DNA from: Chloroflexota bacterium
Lineage (GTDB): Bacteria; Chloroflexota; UBA6077; FW602-bin22; CADDYW01
Assembly (NCBI GenBank): GCA_902810745.1
Contig: CADDYW010000001.1
Location: 62,001-126,000 of the forward strand
Length of the DNA: 64,000 nt
Direction of reading: 5' to 3'
A program made the translations under genes and the position numbers. Under the pieces are notes generated by a model. The model made no database searches. It saw only the letters and a program-made list of their open reading frames with translations, and was not told where the DNA came from. This document shows, piece after piece, positions 42,297-50,769 of the stretch (its first letter is position 1; every line of letters starts with the position of its first letter).

Positions 42297-42983
42297 TCAG
42301 GCAGCCCACGAGGCGAGCTTGTCACCGGCACGCAGCAGCCAGTGCTCGAAGCTTCGGCCGGCCGCGAGGACAGACTGCGGACGAGCGACCGTGAGGCTGA
42401 GCTGCGGCATGCGGTCCGCAACGGCCAGACGGAGAACGTTCGCTTCAACGGGCAGGTATCGATCATCCAGCGTGCGCAGGAGACGCTCGGCCGTGGTGGG
42501 ATCCGGCGAGATCAGCTTCAGGTCCTTCCCTTTCCACGACAGATCGACCACCGACCACCCGGATCGCATCGACCGCCGCAGTGCGCGCTGACCGACCGAC
42601 GACCGCGGATCTACCAGCTCGAGCTGCACGCGTGGCGATACCGCGAGATCGGCGGCAAATGCGATCAGGTCGGAACGTCCGCGCACCCGATCGAGGAGGA
42701 CTATCGGAAGAATGGAACGAGAGCGTAGCCAGATAACGATGCGGAGTCCGGTGAATGGGTGTCGCGTGTGCTTCAGCCGTAGCTCGCAGCGGCCCGGTCC
42801 GAGCCAGCGGAACGCCCCTTCGGAGCCAACCGCCCGGAGCAGCGCGGCAACGGCGTGGGAGAGACGGATCGCCTGCTGTCGCTCGATCTCACGGCCGACG
42901 AGATACCAGCCCAGCAGGACGATACAGATCGTGATCCCAAGAAAGGCCAGCGGGTTCGCTTGAAGCGCTTCCGGCAGACTCAT
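42297..42983 (-). CDS. Hypothetical protein with one N-terminal transmembrane helix
   Basis: About 228 residues of unrecognised family. A hydrophobic helix (about 11-31, NPLAFLGITICIVLLGWYLVG) is followed by a basic soluble domain with mixed alpha/beta character. There are no cysteine or acidic catalytic motifs that I recognise. The start is uncertain: ATG 42983 lies 14 nt after AGGAG, while GTG 42995 lies only 2 nt after it. A SOS-like palindrome lies about 75 nt upstream. It is between aroC and prfA on the same strand, but each neighbour has its own spacer. Confidence 0.65.
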   Translation of the reverse strand: MSLPEALQANPLAFLGITICIVLLGWYLVGREIERQQAIRLSHAVAALLRAVGSEGAFRWLGPGRCELRLKHTRHPFTGLRIVIWLRSRSILPIVLLDRVRGRSDLIAFAADLAVSPRVQLELVDPRSSVGQRALRRSMRSGWSVVDLSWKGKDLKLISPDPTTAERLLRTLDDRYLPVEANVLRLAVADRMPQLSLTVARPQSVLAAGRSFEHWLLRAGDKLASWAA

Positions 42984-43058
42984 CCGATCGAGCACGGCTC
43001 CTGATCATGAGCGGGAGTTCGACGTTCTTGACGCTGATGGAATGCAATAGGCAATGAG

Positions 43059-43078
43059 GCGAACAGGTGTTTGTTCGC
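43059..43078. repeat. 20-bp palindrome containing a near-match to the SOS box
   Basis: GCGAACAGGTGTTTGTTCGC has 7-nt perfect arms (GCGAACA/TGTTCGC) around 6 nt. Within it CGAACAGGTGTTTG fits the Bacillus-type DinR/LexA consensus CGAAC-RNRY-GTTYC except at the last base. It lies in the 42996-43149 gap upstream of the hypothetical membrane gene. No clear promoter could be matched to it. Confidence 0.45.
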
Positions 43079-43149
43079 GATGCTGCTAGCGTGGTCGGCA
43101 GCCGCGTGGAGACTGCCCTCGTCCCTCTGGATTGCTTCCAGGGAGAAGC

Positions 43150-44301
43150 TCAGGGAAGAGACCGGACGAAAGCGTCGACATTTCGGTGGGTCTCCACGAT
43201 GTTGTCCCCCCCGAACTTCTCGAGCAGGGCGTCGGCCAGAACGTATGCGACCATGGCCTCGCCAATGACCGCGGCCGCAGGCACGGCACAGACGTCAGAC
43301 CGCACGTACTGGCTCGGAACATTCTCACCGGTCGCGAGGTCGACGGTCGGCTGGGGTGTGGCGGTCGTCGAGATCGGCTTCTTCACCGCACGGACGACCA
43401 CGGGCTGACCGTTGGTGATCCCTCCCTCGAGACCACCGGCCCGATTGGTAAGTCGCGTGACCTTGCCCTCGCGCATCTCCATCCCGTCGTGGGCTTCGGT
43501 CCCGAATCGCTCGCCCGCCTGGAATCCATCGCCGATCGCGACGGCCTTGATCGCCTGGATACTCATGACCGCCTGAGCAAGGCGCCCATCGAGCTTACGA
43601 TCCCACTGCACGTGGCTGCCCAGCCCTGGCATCACGCCAAAGGCGACTACCTCGAACACGCCGCCCAGGGTGTCGTGGCGATCCTTGGCGCAATCGATCG
43701 CGGCTCGCAGCCGCTCTTCACTCTCCGGATCCGCGACACGTACCGACGATGCCTCGACGCGCTCCACGACCCTCGGATCGGAAAGATCGCCCGGCGTCGC
43801 GCGTGCTGTACCAATCTGGAGTACCTGGGATCGAATCACAATGCCGAATTCCGCGAGTAGCTTCTTCGCGATTGCGCCGATCGCGACCCGCATGGTCGTC
43901 TCGCGTGCGCTCGCCCGCTCGAGAACCGGGCGAATATCCTCCAGCCCGTACTTGAGCAGACCAGCCAGATCCGCGTGCCCCGGTCGCGGTACGGTCATCA
44001 CTGGAAGCTCATACTCCTTGTCCTTCCAGTTCGGCCAGTCGCGGTTCTCGACCCGGAGCGCGATCGGGCCACCAGTCGTCTTGCCCCGCCAGACGCCCGC
44101 GAGAATCTCGGCACGGTCGGACTCGATCTTCATTCGGCCACCACGTCCGTAGCCTTGCTGTCGACGCCAAAGATCGCGTGCCAGATCATCCGCCGAGAGT
44201 CCTAGTCCCGCGGGCATGCCATCGAGGATACCCGTGAGACACGGGCCGTGAGACTCCCCGGCCGTGAGCCACCGCAGAGCCACGCTCGTACCACCCTTCA
44301 C
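43150..44301 (-). CDS. aroC: Chorismate synthase
   Basis: Last step of the shikimate pathway, EPSP to chorismate, requiring reduced FMN. The 383-residue product has [51 protein letters not shown] and ETHRNVDAF-type motifs of the family. It begins at GTG 44301, overlapping the aroF stop by 4 nt (GTGA), so the two enzymes are made from one transcript. Length agrees with the longer, Gram-positive-type enzymes. Confidence 0.97.
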   Translation of the reverse strand: MKGGTSVALRWLTAGESHGPCLTGILDGMPAGLGLSADDLARDLWRRQQGYGRGGRMKIESDRAEILAGVWRGKTTGGPIALRVENRDWPNWKDKEYELPVMTVPRPGHADLAGLLKYGLEDIRPVLERASARETTMRVAIGAIAKKLLAEFGIVIRSQVLQIGTARATPGDLSDPRVVERVEASSVRVADPESEERLRAAIDCAKDRHDTLGGVFEVVAFGVMPGLGSHVQWDRKLDGRLAQAVMSIQAIKAVAIGDGFQAGERFGTEAHDGMEMREGKVTRLTNRAGGLEGGITNGQPVVVRAVKKPISTTATPQPTVDLATGENVPSQYVRSDVCAVPAAAVIGEAMVAYVLADALLEKFGGDNIVETHRNVDAFVRSLP

Positions 44302-45311
44302 ATGCAGCGCCCGACCGCTGCAGCAAGCTGACGAAGCTCGACCATGAGCTTCTGAAACGACTCCGGCCGAATCGACTGGGCACCATCAGAAAGCGCCCGG
44401 TCCGGGTTCGGGTGCACCTCGATGATCAGACCGTCTGCACCGGCCGCCACGGCTGCCTTGGCCGCGGCCGCGACGAGATTCGCCTTGCCCGTCGCGTGGC
44501 TGGGATCGACGATAATCGGGAGATGGGTCAGCTGCCTTGCGACGGCGACCGCGTTGATATCGAGGGTGAACCGGGTCGCGGTCTCGAACGTTCGGATCCC
44601 ACGCTCGCAAAGAATGACGTTGTAATTGCGATTCGAGAGGATGTACTCAGCCGACATCAGCCATTCGTGAATCGTGCTGCTCATCCCGCGTTTGAGCAGT
44701 ACAGGCTTTGTCGTCTTGCCCACTTCCTGCAGCAGGCTGTAATTTTGCATATTGCGGGCGCCGATCTGAAGGATATCGACGTGCTTGCTGACCGCCTCGA
44801 TATCGCTTGCGGCCATGACTTCGCTCACGACCGGCAGCCCCACGGTCTCACTGACTTCGCCCAGAAGCTCCAGCGCGGGTACGCCCAGCCCCTGGAAGGT
44901 GTACGGTGAGGTTCGCGGCTTGAACGCTCCCCCACGCAGAATCTTGGCCCCCGCCTCCTTGACCGCCCACGCCGTCTCGAAAATCTGCTCTCGGCTCTCG
45001 ACGGCGCACGGCCCGGCCATGACGACGATCTCATCCCCGCCGATCTTGACGTCGCCGACCGTGATGATCGTCTTGTCGGGCTTGAAATCGCGCGACGCGA
45101 GCTTGAACGGATGCAGAACCGGCACGACCCGCTCGACCCCATCGAGCACCTCGAGGGCTTCGACGGAGAGGGGCCGCTCGTCGCCGATGATCCCGATGAT
45201 CGTTCGCTCTTCTCCGCGAGACAGGTGGGCGCGGAATCCCAGCTCCTCCACACGCGCGACAACATTCTGAATCTCGTCTTCAGTCGCGCGTCGCTCCATG
45301 ATCACGATCAT
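44298..45311 (-). CDS. aroF: 3-deoxy-7-phosphoheptulonate synthase (DAHP synthase, type I-beta)
   Basis: First committed step of the shikimate pathway: erythrose-4-phosphate plus phosphoenolpyruvate. The 337-residue product has a 70-residue ferredoxin-like regulatory N-domain ([14 protein letters not shown]...) and a TIM-barrel core with [21 protein letters not shown] and PSHATGK. The N-domain is linked to feedback inhibition in relatives. It is first gene of aroF-aroC behind a near-consensus promoter at 45480-45451 and a 133-nt leader. Confidence 0.96.
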   Translation of the reverse strand: MIVIMERRATEDEIQNVVARVEELGFRAHLSRGEERTIIGIIGDERPLSVEALEVLDGVERVVPVLHPFKLASRDFKPDKTIITVGDVKIGGDEIVVMAGPCAVESREQIFETAWAVKEAGAKILRGGAFKPRTSPYTFQGLGVPALELLGEVSETVGLPVVSEVMAASDIEAVSKHVDILQIGARNMQNYSLLQEVGKTTKPVLLKRGMSSTIHEWLMSAEYILSNRNYNVILCERGIRTFETATRFTLDINAVAVARQLTHLPIIVDPSHATGKANLVAAAAKAAVAAGADGLIIEVHPNPDRALSDGAQSIRPESFQKLMVELRQLAAAVGRCM

Positions 45312-45450
45312 GCGTTAGTACAGCCTTTCCTTAGCGTGTCATCGCACGTTTCCTTGCCCACGATCCAGCCTCAGGTCTGGCGGGGTCAGCCAGGCTCTCG
45401 CCGGGCTCGGACGGTCGCGGCGTCGATGCGCCGTTACTCGATTTGCCCGC

Positions 45451-45480
45451 ATTATAGGGAGGGATTTTCTTGCGTGTCAA
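45451..45480 (-). promoter_or_regulatory. Near-consensus promoter of aroF-aroC
   Basis: Both hexamers are perfect: TTGACA (45480-45475) and TATAAT (45456-45451), with an 18-nt spacer. Transcription would start near 45444. The resulting 133-nt leader includes a nested inverted repeat (AGCCT/AGGCT enclosing CTGGC/GCCAG, around 45365-45395), which could be a regulatory hairpin. Confidence 0.75.
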
Positions 45481-45493
45481 CGGACACCCCGCT

Positions 45494-45799
45494 TCATCGG
45501 TCGTGCTTCCCGGCCTTCGATCGGGATCCGCTTCGAATGTAACGCATCCCCAGCCACACGAGCCCGTAGAGAACGGCGATCGCGAGGAGAAAGTACGCCT
45601 CGGAGATAAGCTCGGACACGTCGCTGCCGCGCAGGCTGAGGAGCCGAAAGAAGACGATCAGCCCCGTGGACAGGCCCAGGAGCAACACCACCTGGTGGAA
45701 CCGACGGCGCGCGAATACAAACATGAAGATGAGCATACTACTCACGAAGAGCCAGAAGACACATCTGGCGACCAAGGGGGAGCTCCTGACCCACGCCAA
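45494..45799 (-). CDS. Small integral membrane protein, hypothetical
   Basis: About 93-101 residues with three predicted helices (about 8-29, 35-52 and 66-86), a basic loop ARRRFHQ after the first, and a charged C terminus RYIRSGSRSKAGKHDR. Not recognised. The start is unclear: TTG 45799 opens the frame, while TTG 45775 lies 7 nt after AGGAG and would give MVARCVFWLF. A promoter at 45854-45826 directs it, and its stop lies just upstream of the aroF promoter. Confidence 0.6.
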   Translation of the reverse strand: MAWVRSSPLVARCVFWLFVSSMLIFMFVFARRRFHQVVLLLGLSTGLIVFFRLLSLRGSDVSELISEAYFLLAIAVLYGLVWLGMRYIRSGSRSKAGKHDR

Positions 45800-45825
45800 G
45801 GGGAACCGTGATTCCCATTCACTTA

Positions 45826-45854
45826 AGTCTAGTCAACTTGCATTGACCGGTCAA
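45826..45854 (-). promoter_or_regulatory. Predicted promoter of the small membrane protein gene, overlapping a palindrome
   Basis: On the minus strand TTGACC (45854-45849), 17 nt and TAGACT (45831-45826). Its -35 is one half of the 12-bp perfect palindrome TTGACCGGTCAA (45843-45854), which also lies between the elements of the divergent larB promoter. Confidence 0.5.
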
Positions 45855-45866
45855 CCATGATAGATT
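45838..45866 (+). promoter_or_regulatory. Predicted promoter of larB with shared palindromic operator
   Basis: TTGCAT (45838-45843), 17 nt and TAGATT (45861-45866) with a TGA extension. The palindrome TTGACCGGTCAA (45843-45854) overlaps the end of the -35 and fills most of the spacer. A dimeric regulator bound there would cover both divergent promoters. Confidence 0.5.
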
Positions 45867-45889
45867 CCCAAATGGAGGAGCGTCACCGG

Positions 45890-46642
45890 ATGGGTTGTTC
45901 TCCCCTGGATGATCTCGTGTCGGCAGTGTCTCGCCTGGGCACGGATGCCGACGGTGTGGCGAACGGGCAGGCGCGCCCTGACCTGAATCGGGAGGGACGT
46001 ACGGGTGTCCCCGAGGTCGTGTACGCCCGCGGGAAAGACTTCGAGCAGATTCGAAGTGTCGTCACGGCATTCCTGGAGCGCACCGGCCGAGCCATCGTCA
46101 GTCGTGTCCCGGACGTGGAGGCGCGCCGGCTGATCGAGGCACTACCCTCGTACGAGGCGCGGCACGTTCCCATCGCGCACATGCTAGTCCTTCGACGCGC
46201 AGATTTCCGTCCCCCCGTGGGAGGGCGTGTTGGCGTGATCACCGCCGGCACGTCGGATCTGCCGGTCGCGATCGAAGCGCAGATCATGGCTGAAGAGATG
46301 GGCTGCACGGTGACGGTGGTCAGCGACGTCGGGGTGGCAGGAATTCATCGCCTGATCGCCCCCTTGCGCGAGATGCTCGACGCTGGGGTGGACGCGATCG
46401 TCGTCGCGGCGGGGATGGATGGGGCGTTGCCGTCGGTGGTCTCCGGTCTGGTCGACGTTCCGGTCATTGGTCTCCCGACGTCCACTGGTTACGGCGTGGG
46501 TGGGCAAGGGATCGCTGCGCTGCTGAGCATGCTCCAGACCTGCGCTCCGGGACTAAGCGTGGTCAACGTGGACAATGGGATTGGCGCGGGAGCCACCGCG
46601 GCACTCGTCGCAAACCGGGTAGCGCGAGCGCGTCGGACCTGA
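45890..46642 (+). CDS. larB: Nickel-pincer cofactor biosynthesis protein LarB
   Basis: Carboxylates and hydrolyses nicotinic acid adenine dinucleotide, the first step to the nickel-pincer nucleotide cofactor of lactate racemase-type enzymes. About 250 residues. A variable N-terminal part precedes the PurE-like domain (GRVGVITAGTSDLPVAIEA, AAGMDGALPSVVSGLVDVPVIGLPTSTGYG, VVNVDNGIGAGATAA). ATG 45890 has GGAGGAG 9 nt upstream; the in-frame ATG at 45857 would lie upstream of the predicted -10. larC follows, but beyond a terminator. LarE is not in the window. Confidence 0.92.
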   Translation: MGCSPLDDLVSAVSRLGTDADGVANGQARPDLNREGRTGVPEVVYARGKDFEQIRSVVTAFLERTGRAIVSRVPDVEARRLIEALPSYEARHVPIAHMLVLRRADFRPPVGGRVGVITAGTSDLPVAIEAQIMAEEMGCTVTVVSDVGVAGIHRLIAPLREMLDAGVDAIVVAAGMDGALPSVVSGLVDVPVIGLPTSTGYGVGGQGIAALLSMLQTCAPGLSVVNVDNGIGAGATAALVANRVARARRT

Positions 46643-46666
46643 CCTGCCAGACAGGTCGTCACGTCG

Positions 46667-46693
46667 GACCACCGCCAGCCGGTGGTCTTTTTT
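46667..46693 (+). terminator. Intrinsic terminator between larB and larC
   Basis: GACCACCG (46667-46674) and CGGTGGTC (46680-46687) form an 8-bp stem around CCAGC, followed by six T (46688-46693). A weaker hairpin (GACCTG/CAGGTC, 46641-46657) precedes it at the larB stop. larC therefore needs read-through or its own start. Confidence 0.85.
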
Positions 46694-46804
46694 GTGCCCT
46701 GGCACGTGCACCGTACGCGTCGAACCGGGGCCCGCTCGGACGAGCTCAGGCCTGAATGGCTCCCGAGCCCACGATCCCGCGGAGGGTTCGGCCTAGGATG
46801 TGAC

Positions 46805-48013
46805 ATGAAGGTAGTATTCGTCGACTGCTTCTCAGGAATCAGTGGCGATATGTTTCTGGGTGCGCTCGTTGATCTCGGACTCGAACCCGACGATCTCCGA
46901 AAGGCCGTGGCCCGCCTGCCAATCGATGGCTACCACATCCAGGCTGAGCCCGTCCAGCGACAGGGCCTTGCTGGCCACTCGGTCCGCGTCGTGCTTGACG
47001 AGCGTGTTCCGCAGCCAGCCCGTCACCTCGCGGAGATCGAGGCAATCATCGAGCGTAGCGATCTTGATCAGCGGGTGCGCGAGGACGCTTGCCGCGTCTT
47101 CCGGGCTCTGGCCGACGCCGAGGCATCGGTCCACGGCGTCTCGGCAGAAGAGGTACATTTCCACGAGGTCGGGGCGGTAGACTCGATCGTCGATATCGTC
47201 GGGGCAGTCTGGGGTCTGCACGCGCTGGGAGTTGAGAAAGTGTACGCGTCGTCGGTGCCGACAGGCTCGGGGATGGTTCAGACGGCACACGGACTGCTTC
47301 CCGTGCCCGCACCCGCCGCGCTGGAGCTTCTGGCAAGGTCCGGTGCTCCTCTTCGCCCGAGTCCGGCGACGACGGAGCTGGTCACACCCACCGGTGCCGC
47401 GCTGCTCGCGGCGCTCGCGAGCTTCGAACAGCCCGAGCTCCGCGTGAGCCGAATTGGCTATGGCTTTGGCCAGAAGGTCCTTCCCTGGGCGAATGTGATC
47501 AGGCTCTGGCTTGGCGAGACGGCGCCGGAAGGCCTCGACAGCGACGAGGTCGATGTCGTCGAGGCCAACCTGGACGACGAGCTGCCCGAGATCCTCGGCG
47601 CGACCATGCAAACCTTGCTGGCTGACGGCGCACTCGACGTGTACTTTACGCCCATTCAGATGAAGAAGAATCGGCCGGCCGTGAAGCTGACCGTCCTTGC
47701 ACAGCCGGAGCGAACCGAATCGCTCGCCGGTATCGTCCTGCGAGAGACGTCGACACTCGGGGTTCGGATCTACCGAGCGCGGCGCCTGAAGTCGCGGCGC
47801 TGGCAGATGGAGGTCCCGACACCGTGGGGCAGCGTGCGGGTGAAGGTAAAAGCGCTGGGCAGCGAGCGGGTCGCCGCGCCAGAATATGAAGACTGCCTGC
47901 GACTGTCTCGCGAGTCCGGTGTTCCGCTTGCCGAGATCTATCGTGTTGCGAGGAACGCTGCCGGGACGATGAACCGGGATGCGGAGAGAGGGATGAAACA
48001 TGATGAAGAGTAG
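46805..48013 (+). CDS. larC: Nickel-pincer cofactor biosynthesis protein LarC
   Basis: Nickel-insertion (cyclometallase) protein that places Ni into the sulfur-containing pincer nucleotide. The 402-residue product starts VVFVDCFSGISGDMFLGAL and has VHFHEVGAVDSIVDIVG, TPTGAALL and KKNRPAVKLTVLA, all typical of LarC. ATG 46805 is the family start; the frame is open further upstream to 46682 without conservation. The 3' end overlaps alaS by 14 nt. Confidence 0.93.
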   Translation: MKVVFVDCFSGISGDMFLGALVDLGLEPDDLRKAVARLPIDGYHIQAEPVQRQGLAGHSVRVVLDERVPQPARHLAEIEAIIERSDLDQRVREDACRVFRALADAEASVHGVSAEEVHFHEVGAVDSIVDIVGAVWGLHALGVEKVYASSVPTGSGMVQTAHGLLPVPAPAALELLARSGAPLRPSPATTELVTPTGAALLAALASFEQPELRVSRIGYGFGQKVLPWANVIRLWLGETAPEGLDSDEVDVVEANLDDELPEILGATMQTLLADGALDVYFTPIQMKKNRPAVKLTVLAQPERTESLAGIVLRETSTLGVRIYRARRLKSRRWQMEVPTPWGSVRVKVKALGSERVAAPEYEDCLRLSRESGVPLAEIYRVARNAAGTMNRDAERGMKHDEE

Positions 48014-50606
48014 CGAAATCAGAAGCCTGTTCCTTCAGTTCTTCCAGGAGAAGAACCACCTCGTGCTGCCCAGCTCTTCACTGGTCCCGGAGGCCGACCC
48101 CACCTTGCTGCTGACAAACGCGGGGATGGTTCAGATCAAACCGTACTTTCTCGGCGAGGCCACTCCTCCCTCTCCGCGGCTGGCAACGGTGCAGAAGTGC
48201 TTCCGCACCGTCGACATCGAGAAGGTTGGCAACGAGCGAACCTTGACCTTCTTCGAGATGCTTGGGAACTTCTCTGTCGGGGATTATTTCAAGGAAGGCG
48301 CCATCGCCTATGCCTGGGAGTTCTTGACTCGGAGAGTCCATCTCGCGCCCGAGCGCCTGTACCCGAGTATCTATCCCGACGACGACGAAGCATTTCAGGC
48401 GTGGCAGAAGATCGCAGGAGTCCCTGCCGAACGCATCGTCCGACTGGAAGATAACTGGTGGGAGATGGGCCCGGTCGGACCGAATGGACCCGACTCCGAA
48501 ATCTACTACGATCGCGGCGAGTCGTTCGGATGCGGCAAGCCGTCGTGCGGTCCGGGCTGCGACTGCCCTCGGTTCGTCGAGGTCTGGAACCTGGTCTTCA
48601 TGCAATACTACACCGACCCGACTGGCGTGAGGACGCCCCTGCCGACGAAGAACATCGACACCGGCATGGGCTTTGAGCGTCTCACGATGATCCTCCAGGA
48701 CAAGCCCACCGTCTATGAGACTGACCTGTTCATGCCGATTATCGAGCGGGCGGCCGGCGTTGCCGGCGTTCGCTACGGCACAAATGAGCGCGTCGATTTC
48801 TCTCTGCGCGTCATCGCCGATCACAGTCGGGCGGTTACCTTTCTGATCGCCGACGGAGTGCTGCCGAGCAACGAGGGGCGAGGGTACATCCTCCGTCGCA
48901 TTCTCCGGCGCGCGGTACGACACGGACGACTTCTGGGCCTCGAGCGGCCGTTCCTGTCGGAGATGGTCGGAGTCGTGATTCAGATCATGGGCTCGGCCTA
49001 TCCGGAGCTGAACCAGCGGCGTGACTTCATCCTGAAGATCGTCGAGATGGAGGAGGGTCGCTTCAGCCAGACCTTGACCGTTGGGCTGAGCGTGCTCGAC
49101 CAGATGATCGTGAAAGCTCGGGAGGTCGGTCAGGATCGCCTGTCCGGCGACGACGTGTTCCGCCTCTACGATACCTTCGGCTTCCCGGTCGAGCTGACGG
49201 TCGAGCTCGCGCGAGAAGCCGGTCTCTCCGTGGATCTGGAAGGATTCGAACGCGCCATGGAGCGACAGCGGGAAAAGGCCCGGGCGGCTGCCAAGTTCGG
49301 AGTTGGTCCGCGGCAGAGCTTGGAGGCGTATGCCCAGCTACCACTAGACGTGACCTTCCTGGGCTACGAGCGACTGGACGCGACCTCGCAGATTGTCGGC
49401 ATGATCGTCGCGGGACAGCTCGTCGGCAGGATGGAGGCGGGCGACGAGGGCGAGCTGGTTCTCCGAGAAACGCCGTTCTACGCCGAAGCCGGTGGCCAGG
49501 TCGGCGATACCGGGACGATCTCGAACGAGCGTGGCGTCGCCGAGGTGCTCGACACCCAGCGACCCGTGCCAAATCTGATCGTCCATCGCGTGCGCATCGT
49601 CGAAGGGGCTCTGCTTTCCGGCGATATCGTCGAGGCATCAGTCGACGCCGACCGACGCGCGGATATCGCACGCCACCACTCGGCGACCCATCTTCTGCAC
49701 AAGGCGCTGCGCGAGGTCCTGGGAACGCACGTACAGCAGGCTGGCTCGCTGGTAGCGCCCGATCGACTGCGGTTTGACTTCAGCCACTTTCGACCGGTCT
49801 CGCCCGACGAGATCGCGGCGATCGAGGCACGTGTTAACCACGAAATCCAGCGGAATGTACCGAAGCAGACCACGATCACGACCTACCAGGAAGCTCTCGC
49901 CGCGGGTGCCATGGCTCTGTTCGGGGAGAAGTATGGTGAGCGCGTTCGCATGGTATGCTTTGGCGACTACAGCTGCGAGCTATGTGGTGGAACGCACGTC
50001 GAGCGCACCGGTGATATCGGCTATTTCCTGATTACGTCGGAAGCAAGCGTCGGCGCGGGAGTACGCCGGATCGAAGCGGTGGCCGGTCAGCGAGCTGACG
50101 CGATTGTCCGTGAGAAGCTTGCCGTCCTCGATCGACTGTCCAAGCGGCTTGGTGGGGACGTCGAAGCGCGGGTACAGGCCTTGCTAGAGGAGTTGCAGGA
50201 AGAGCGCCGACATGTATCCCAGCTTCAGCGCCAGCTTGCCGCCAGTCAGGTCGATCGCCTGCTCCGACAGGCGACAAAGGTCGACGGCGTCAACGTTATC
50301 TCGGCGGCGGTTCAGGTGCCCAGTCAGGAGGCGCTCCGCGAGATGGGCGACATCGTGCGGGAGCGCGCCGGACGAGGGGTGGTCGTTCTCGGCAGCGTCA
50401 TCAACGGCAAACCTGGACTGGTCGCGATGGTCACGCCGGGGGTTGGCGTCAACGCCAGCGAGCTTGTTCGCAAGGTAGCCGGTACGATCGGCGGCAGTGG
50501 CGGAGGACGCCCCGACGTCGCCCAGGCCGGAGGACGCTTCCCCGAGAAGCTGGACGAGGCGCTCGGCCAGGTGGTGCCACTCGTGCGGGCGCAGCTCGAG
50601 CGCTGA
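48000..50606 (+). CDS. alaS: Alanine--tRNA ligase
   Basis: Class II synthetase charging tRNA-Ala. The 868-residue product has the catalytic domain (SSSLVPEADPTLLLTNAGM, FFEMLGNFSVGDYF, GPNGPDSEIYYDRG), a Cys-rich loop GCGKPSCGPGCDC around residue 180 and the tRNA-recognition domain. The editing domain follows with HHSATHLLH and CGGTHVERTGDIG, then a C-terminal DHHA1-like domain. It starts at the ATG-ATG pair (48000/48003) inside larC, so translation is coupled. Confidence 0.97.
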   Translation: MMKSSEIRSLFLQFFQEKNHLVLPSSSLVPEADPTLLLTNAGMVQIKPYFLGEATPPSPRLATVQKCFRTVDIEKVGNERTLTFFEMLGNFSVGDYFKEGAIAYAWEFLTRRVHLAPERLYPSIYPDDDEAFQAWQKIAGVPAERIVRLEDNWWEMGPVGPNGPDSEIYYDRGESFGCGKPSCGPGCDCPRFVEVWNLVFMQYYTDPTGVRTPLPTKNIDTGMGFERLTMILQDKPTVYETDLFMPIIERAAGVAGVRYGTNERVDFSLRVIADHSRAVTFLIADGVLPSNEGRGYILRRILRRAVRHGRLLGLERPFLSEMVGVVIQIMGSAYPELNQRRDFILKIVEMEEGRFSQTLTVGLSVLDQMIVKAREVGQDRLSGDDVFRLYDTFGFPVELTVELAREAGLSVDLEGFERAMERQREKARAAAKFGVGPRQSLEAYAQLPLDVTFLGYERLDATSQIVGMIVAGQLVGRMEAGDEGELVLRETPFYAEAGGQVGDTGTISNERGVAEVLDTQRPVPNLIVHRVRIVEGALLSGDIVEASVDADRRADIARHHSATHLLHKALREVLGTHVQQAGSLVAPDRLRFDFSHFRPVSPDEIAAIEARVNHEIQRNVPKQTTITTYQEALAAGAMALFGEKYGERVRMVCFGDYSCELCGGTHVERTGDIGYFLITSEASVGAGVRRIEAVAGQRADAIVREKLAVLDRLSKRLGGDVEARVQALLEELQEERRHVSQLQRQLAASQVDRLLRQATKVDGVNVISAAVQVPSQEALREMGDIVRERAGRGVVVLGSVINGKPGLVAMVTPGVGVNASELVRKVAGTIGGSGGGRPDVAQAGGRFPEKLDEALGQVVPLVRAQLER

Positions 50607-50626
50607 TCCGGAATATGCGTGGCGAT

Positions 50627-50656
50627 CCGCCCGGGGCTCGGTCGGACGCCGGGCGG
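50627..50656 (+). other. Inverted repeat after alaS
   Basis: CCGCCCGG (50627-50634) pairs with CCGGGCGG (50649-50656) across a 14-nt loop, 20 nt after the alaS stop. No T-tract follows, so it may be an mRNA 3'-end stabiliser. A second short repeat (GTCGGT/ACCGAC) follows directly. The remainder of the 50607-50769 gap shows nothing else. Confidence 0.5.
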
Positions 50657-50769
50657 AGTCGGTAGATTGCGACCGACGACATCGCGTTACTGCTGTCGGC
50701 CCCGATCGCATTACCGGGCACGCTCCGTGACTGCTTAGCCGGCCCGCCGATGGTCGTCGAGGAGGAGAG

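Noticed and set aside
46832-48001. Open frame of about 390 codons opposite larC
   Set aside because: Antisense to a conserved gene with no protein-like motifs.
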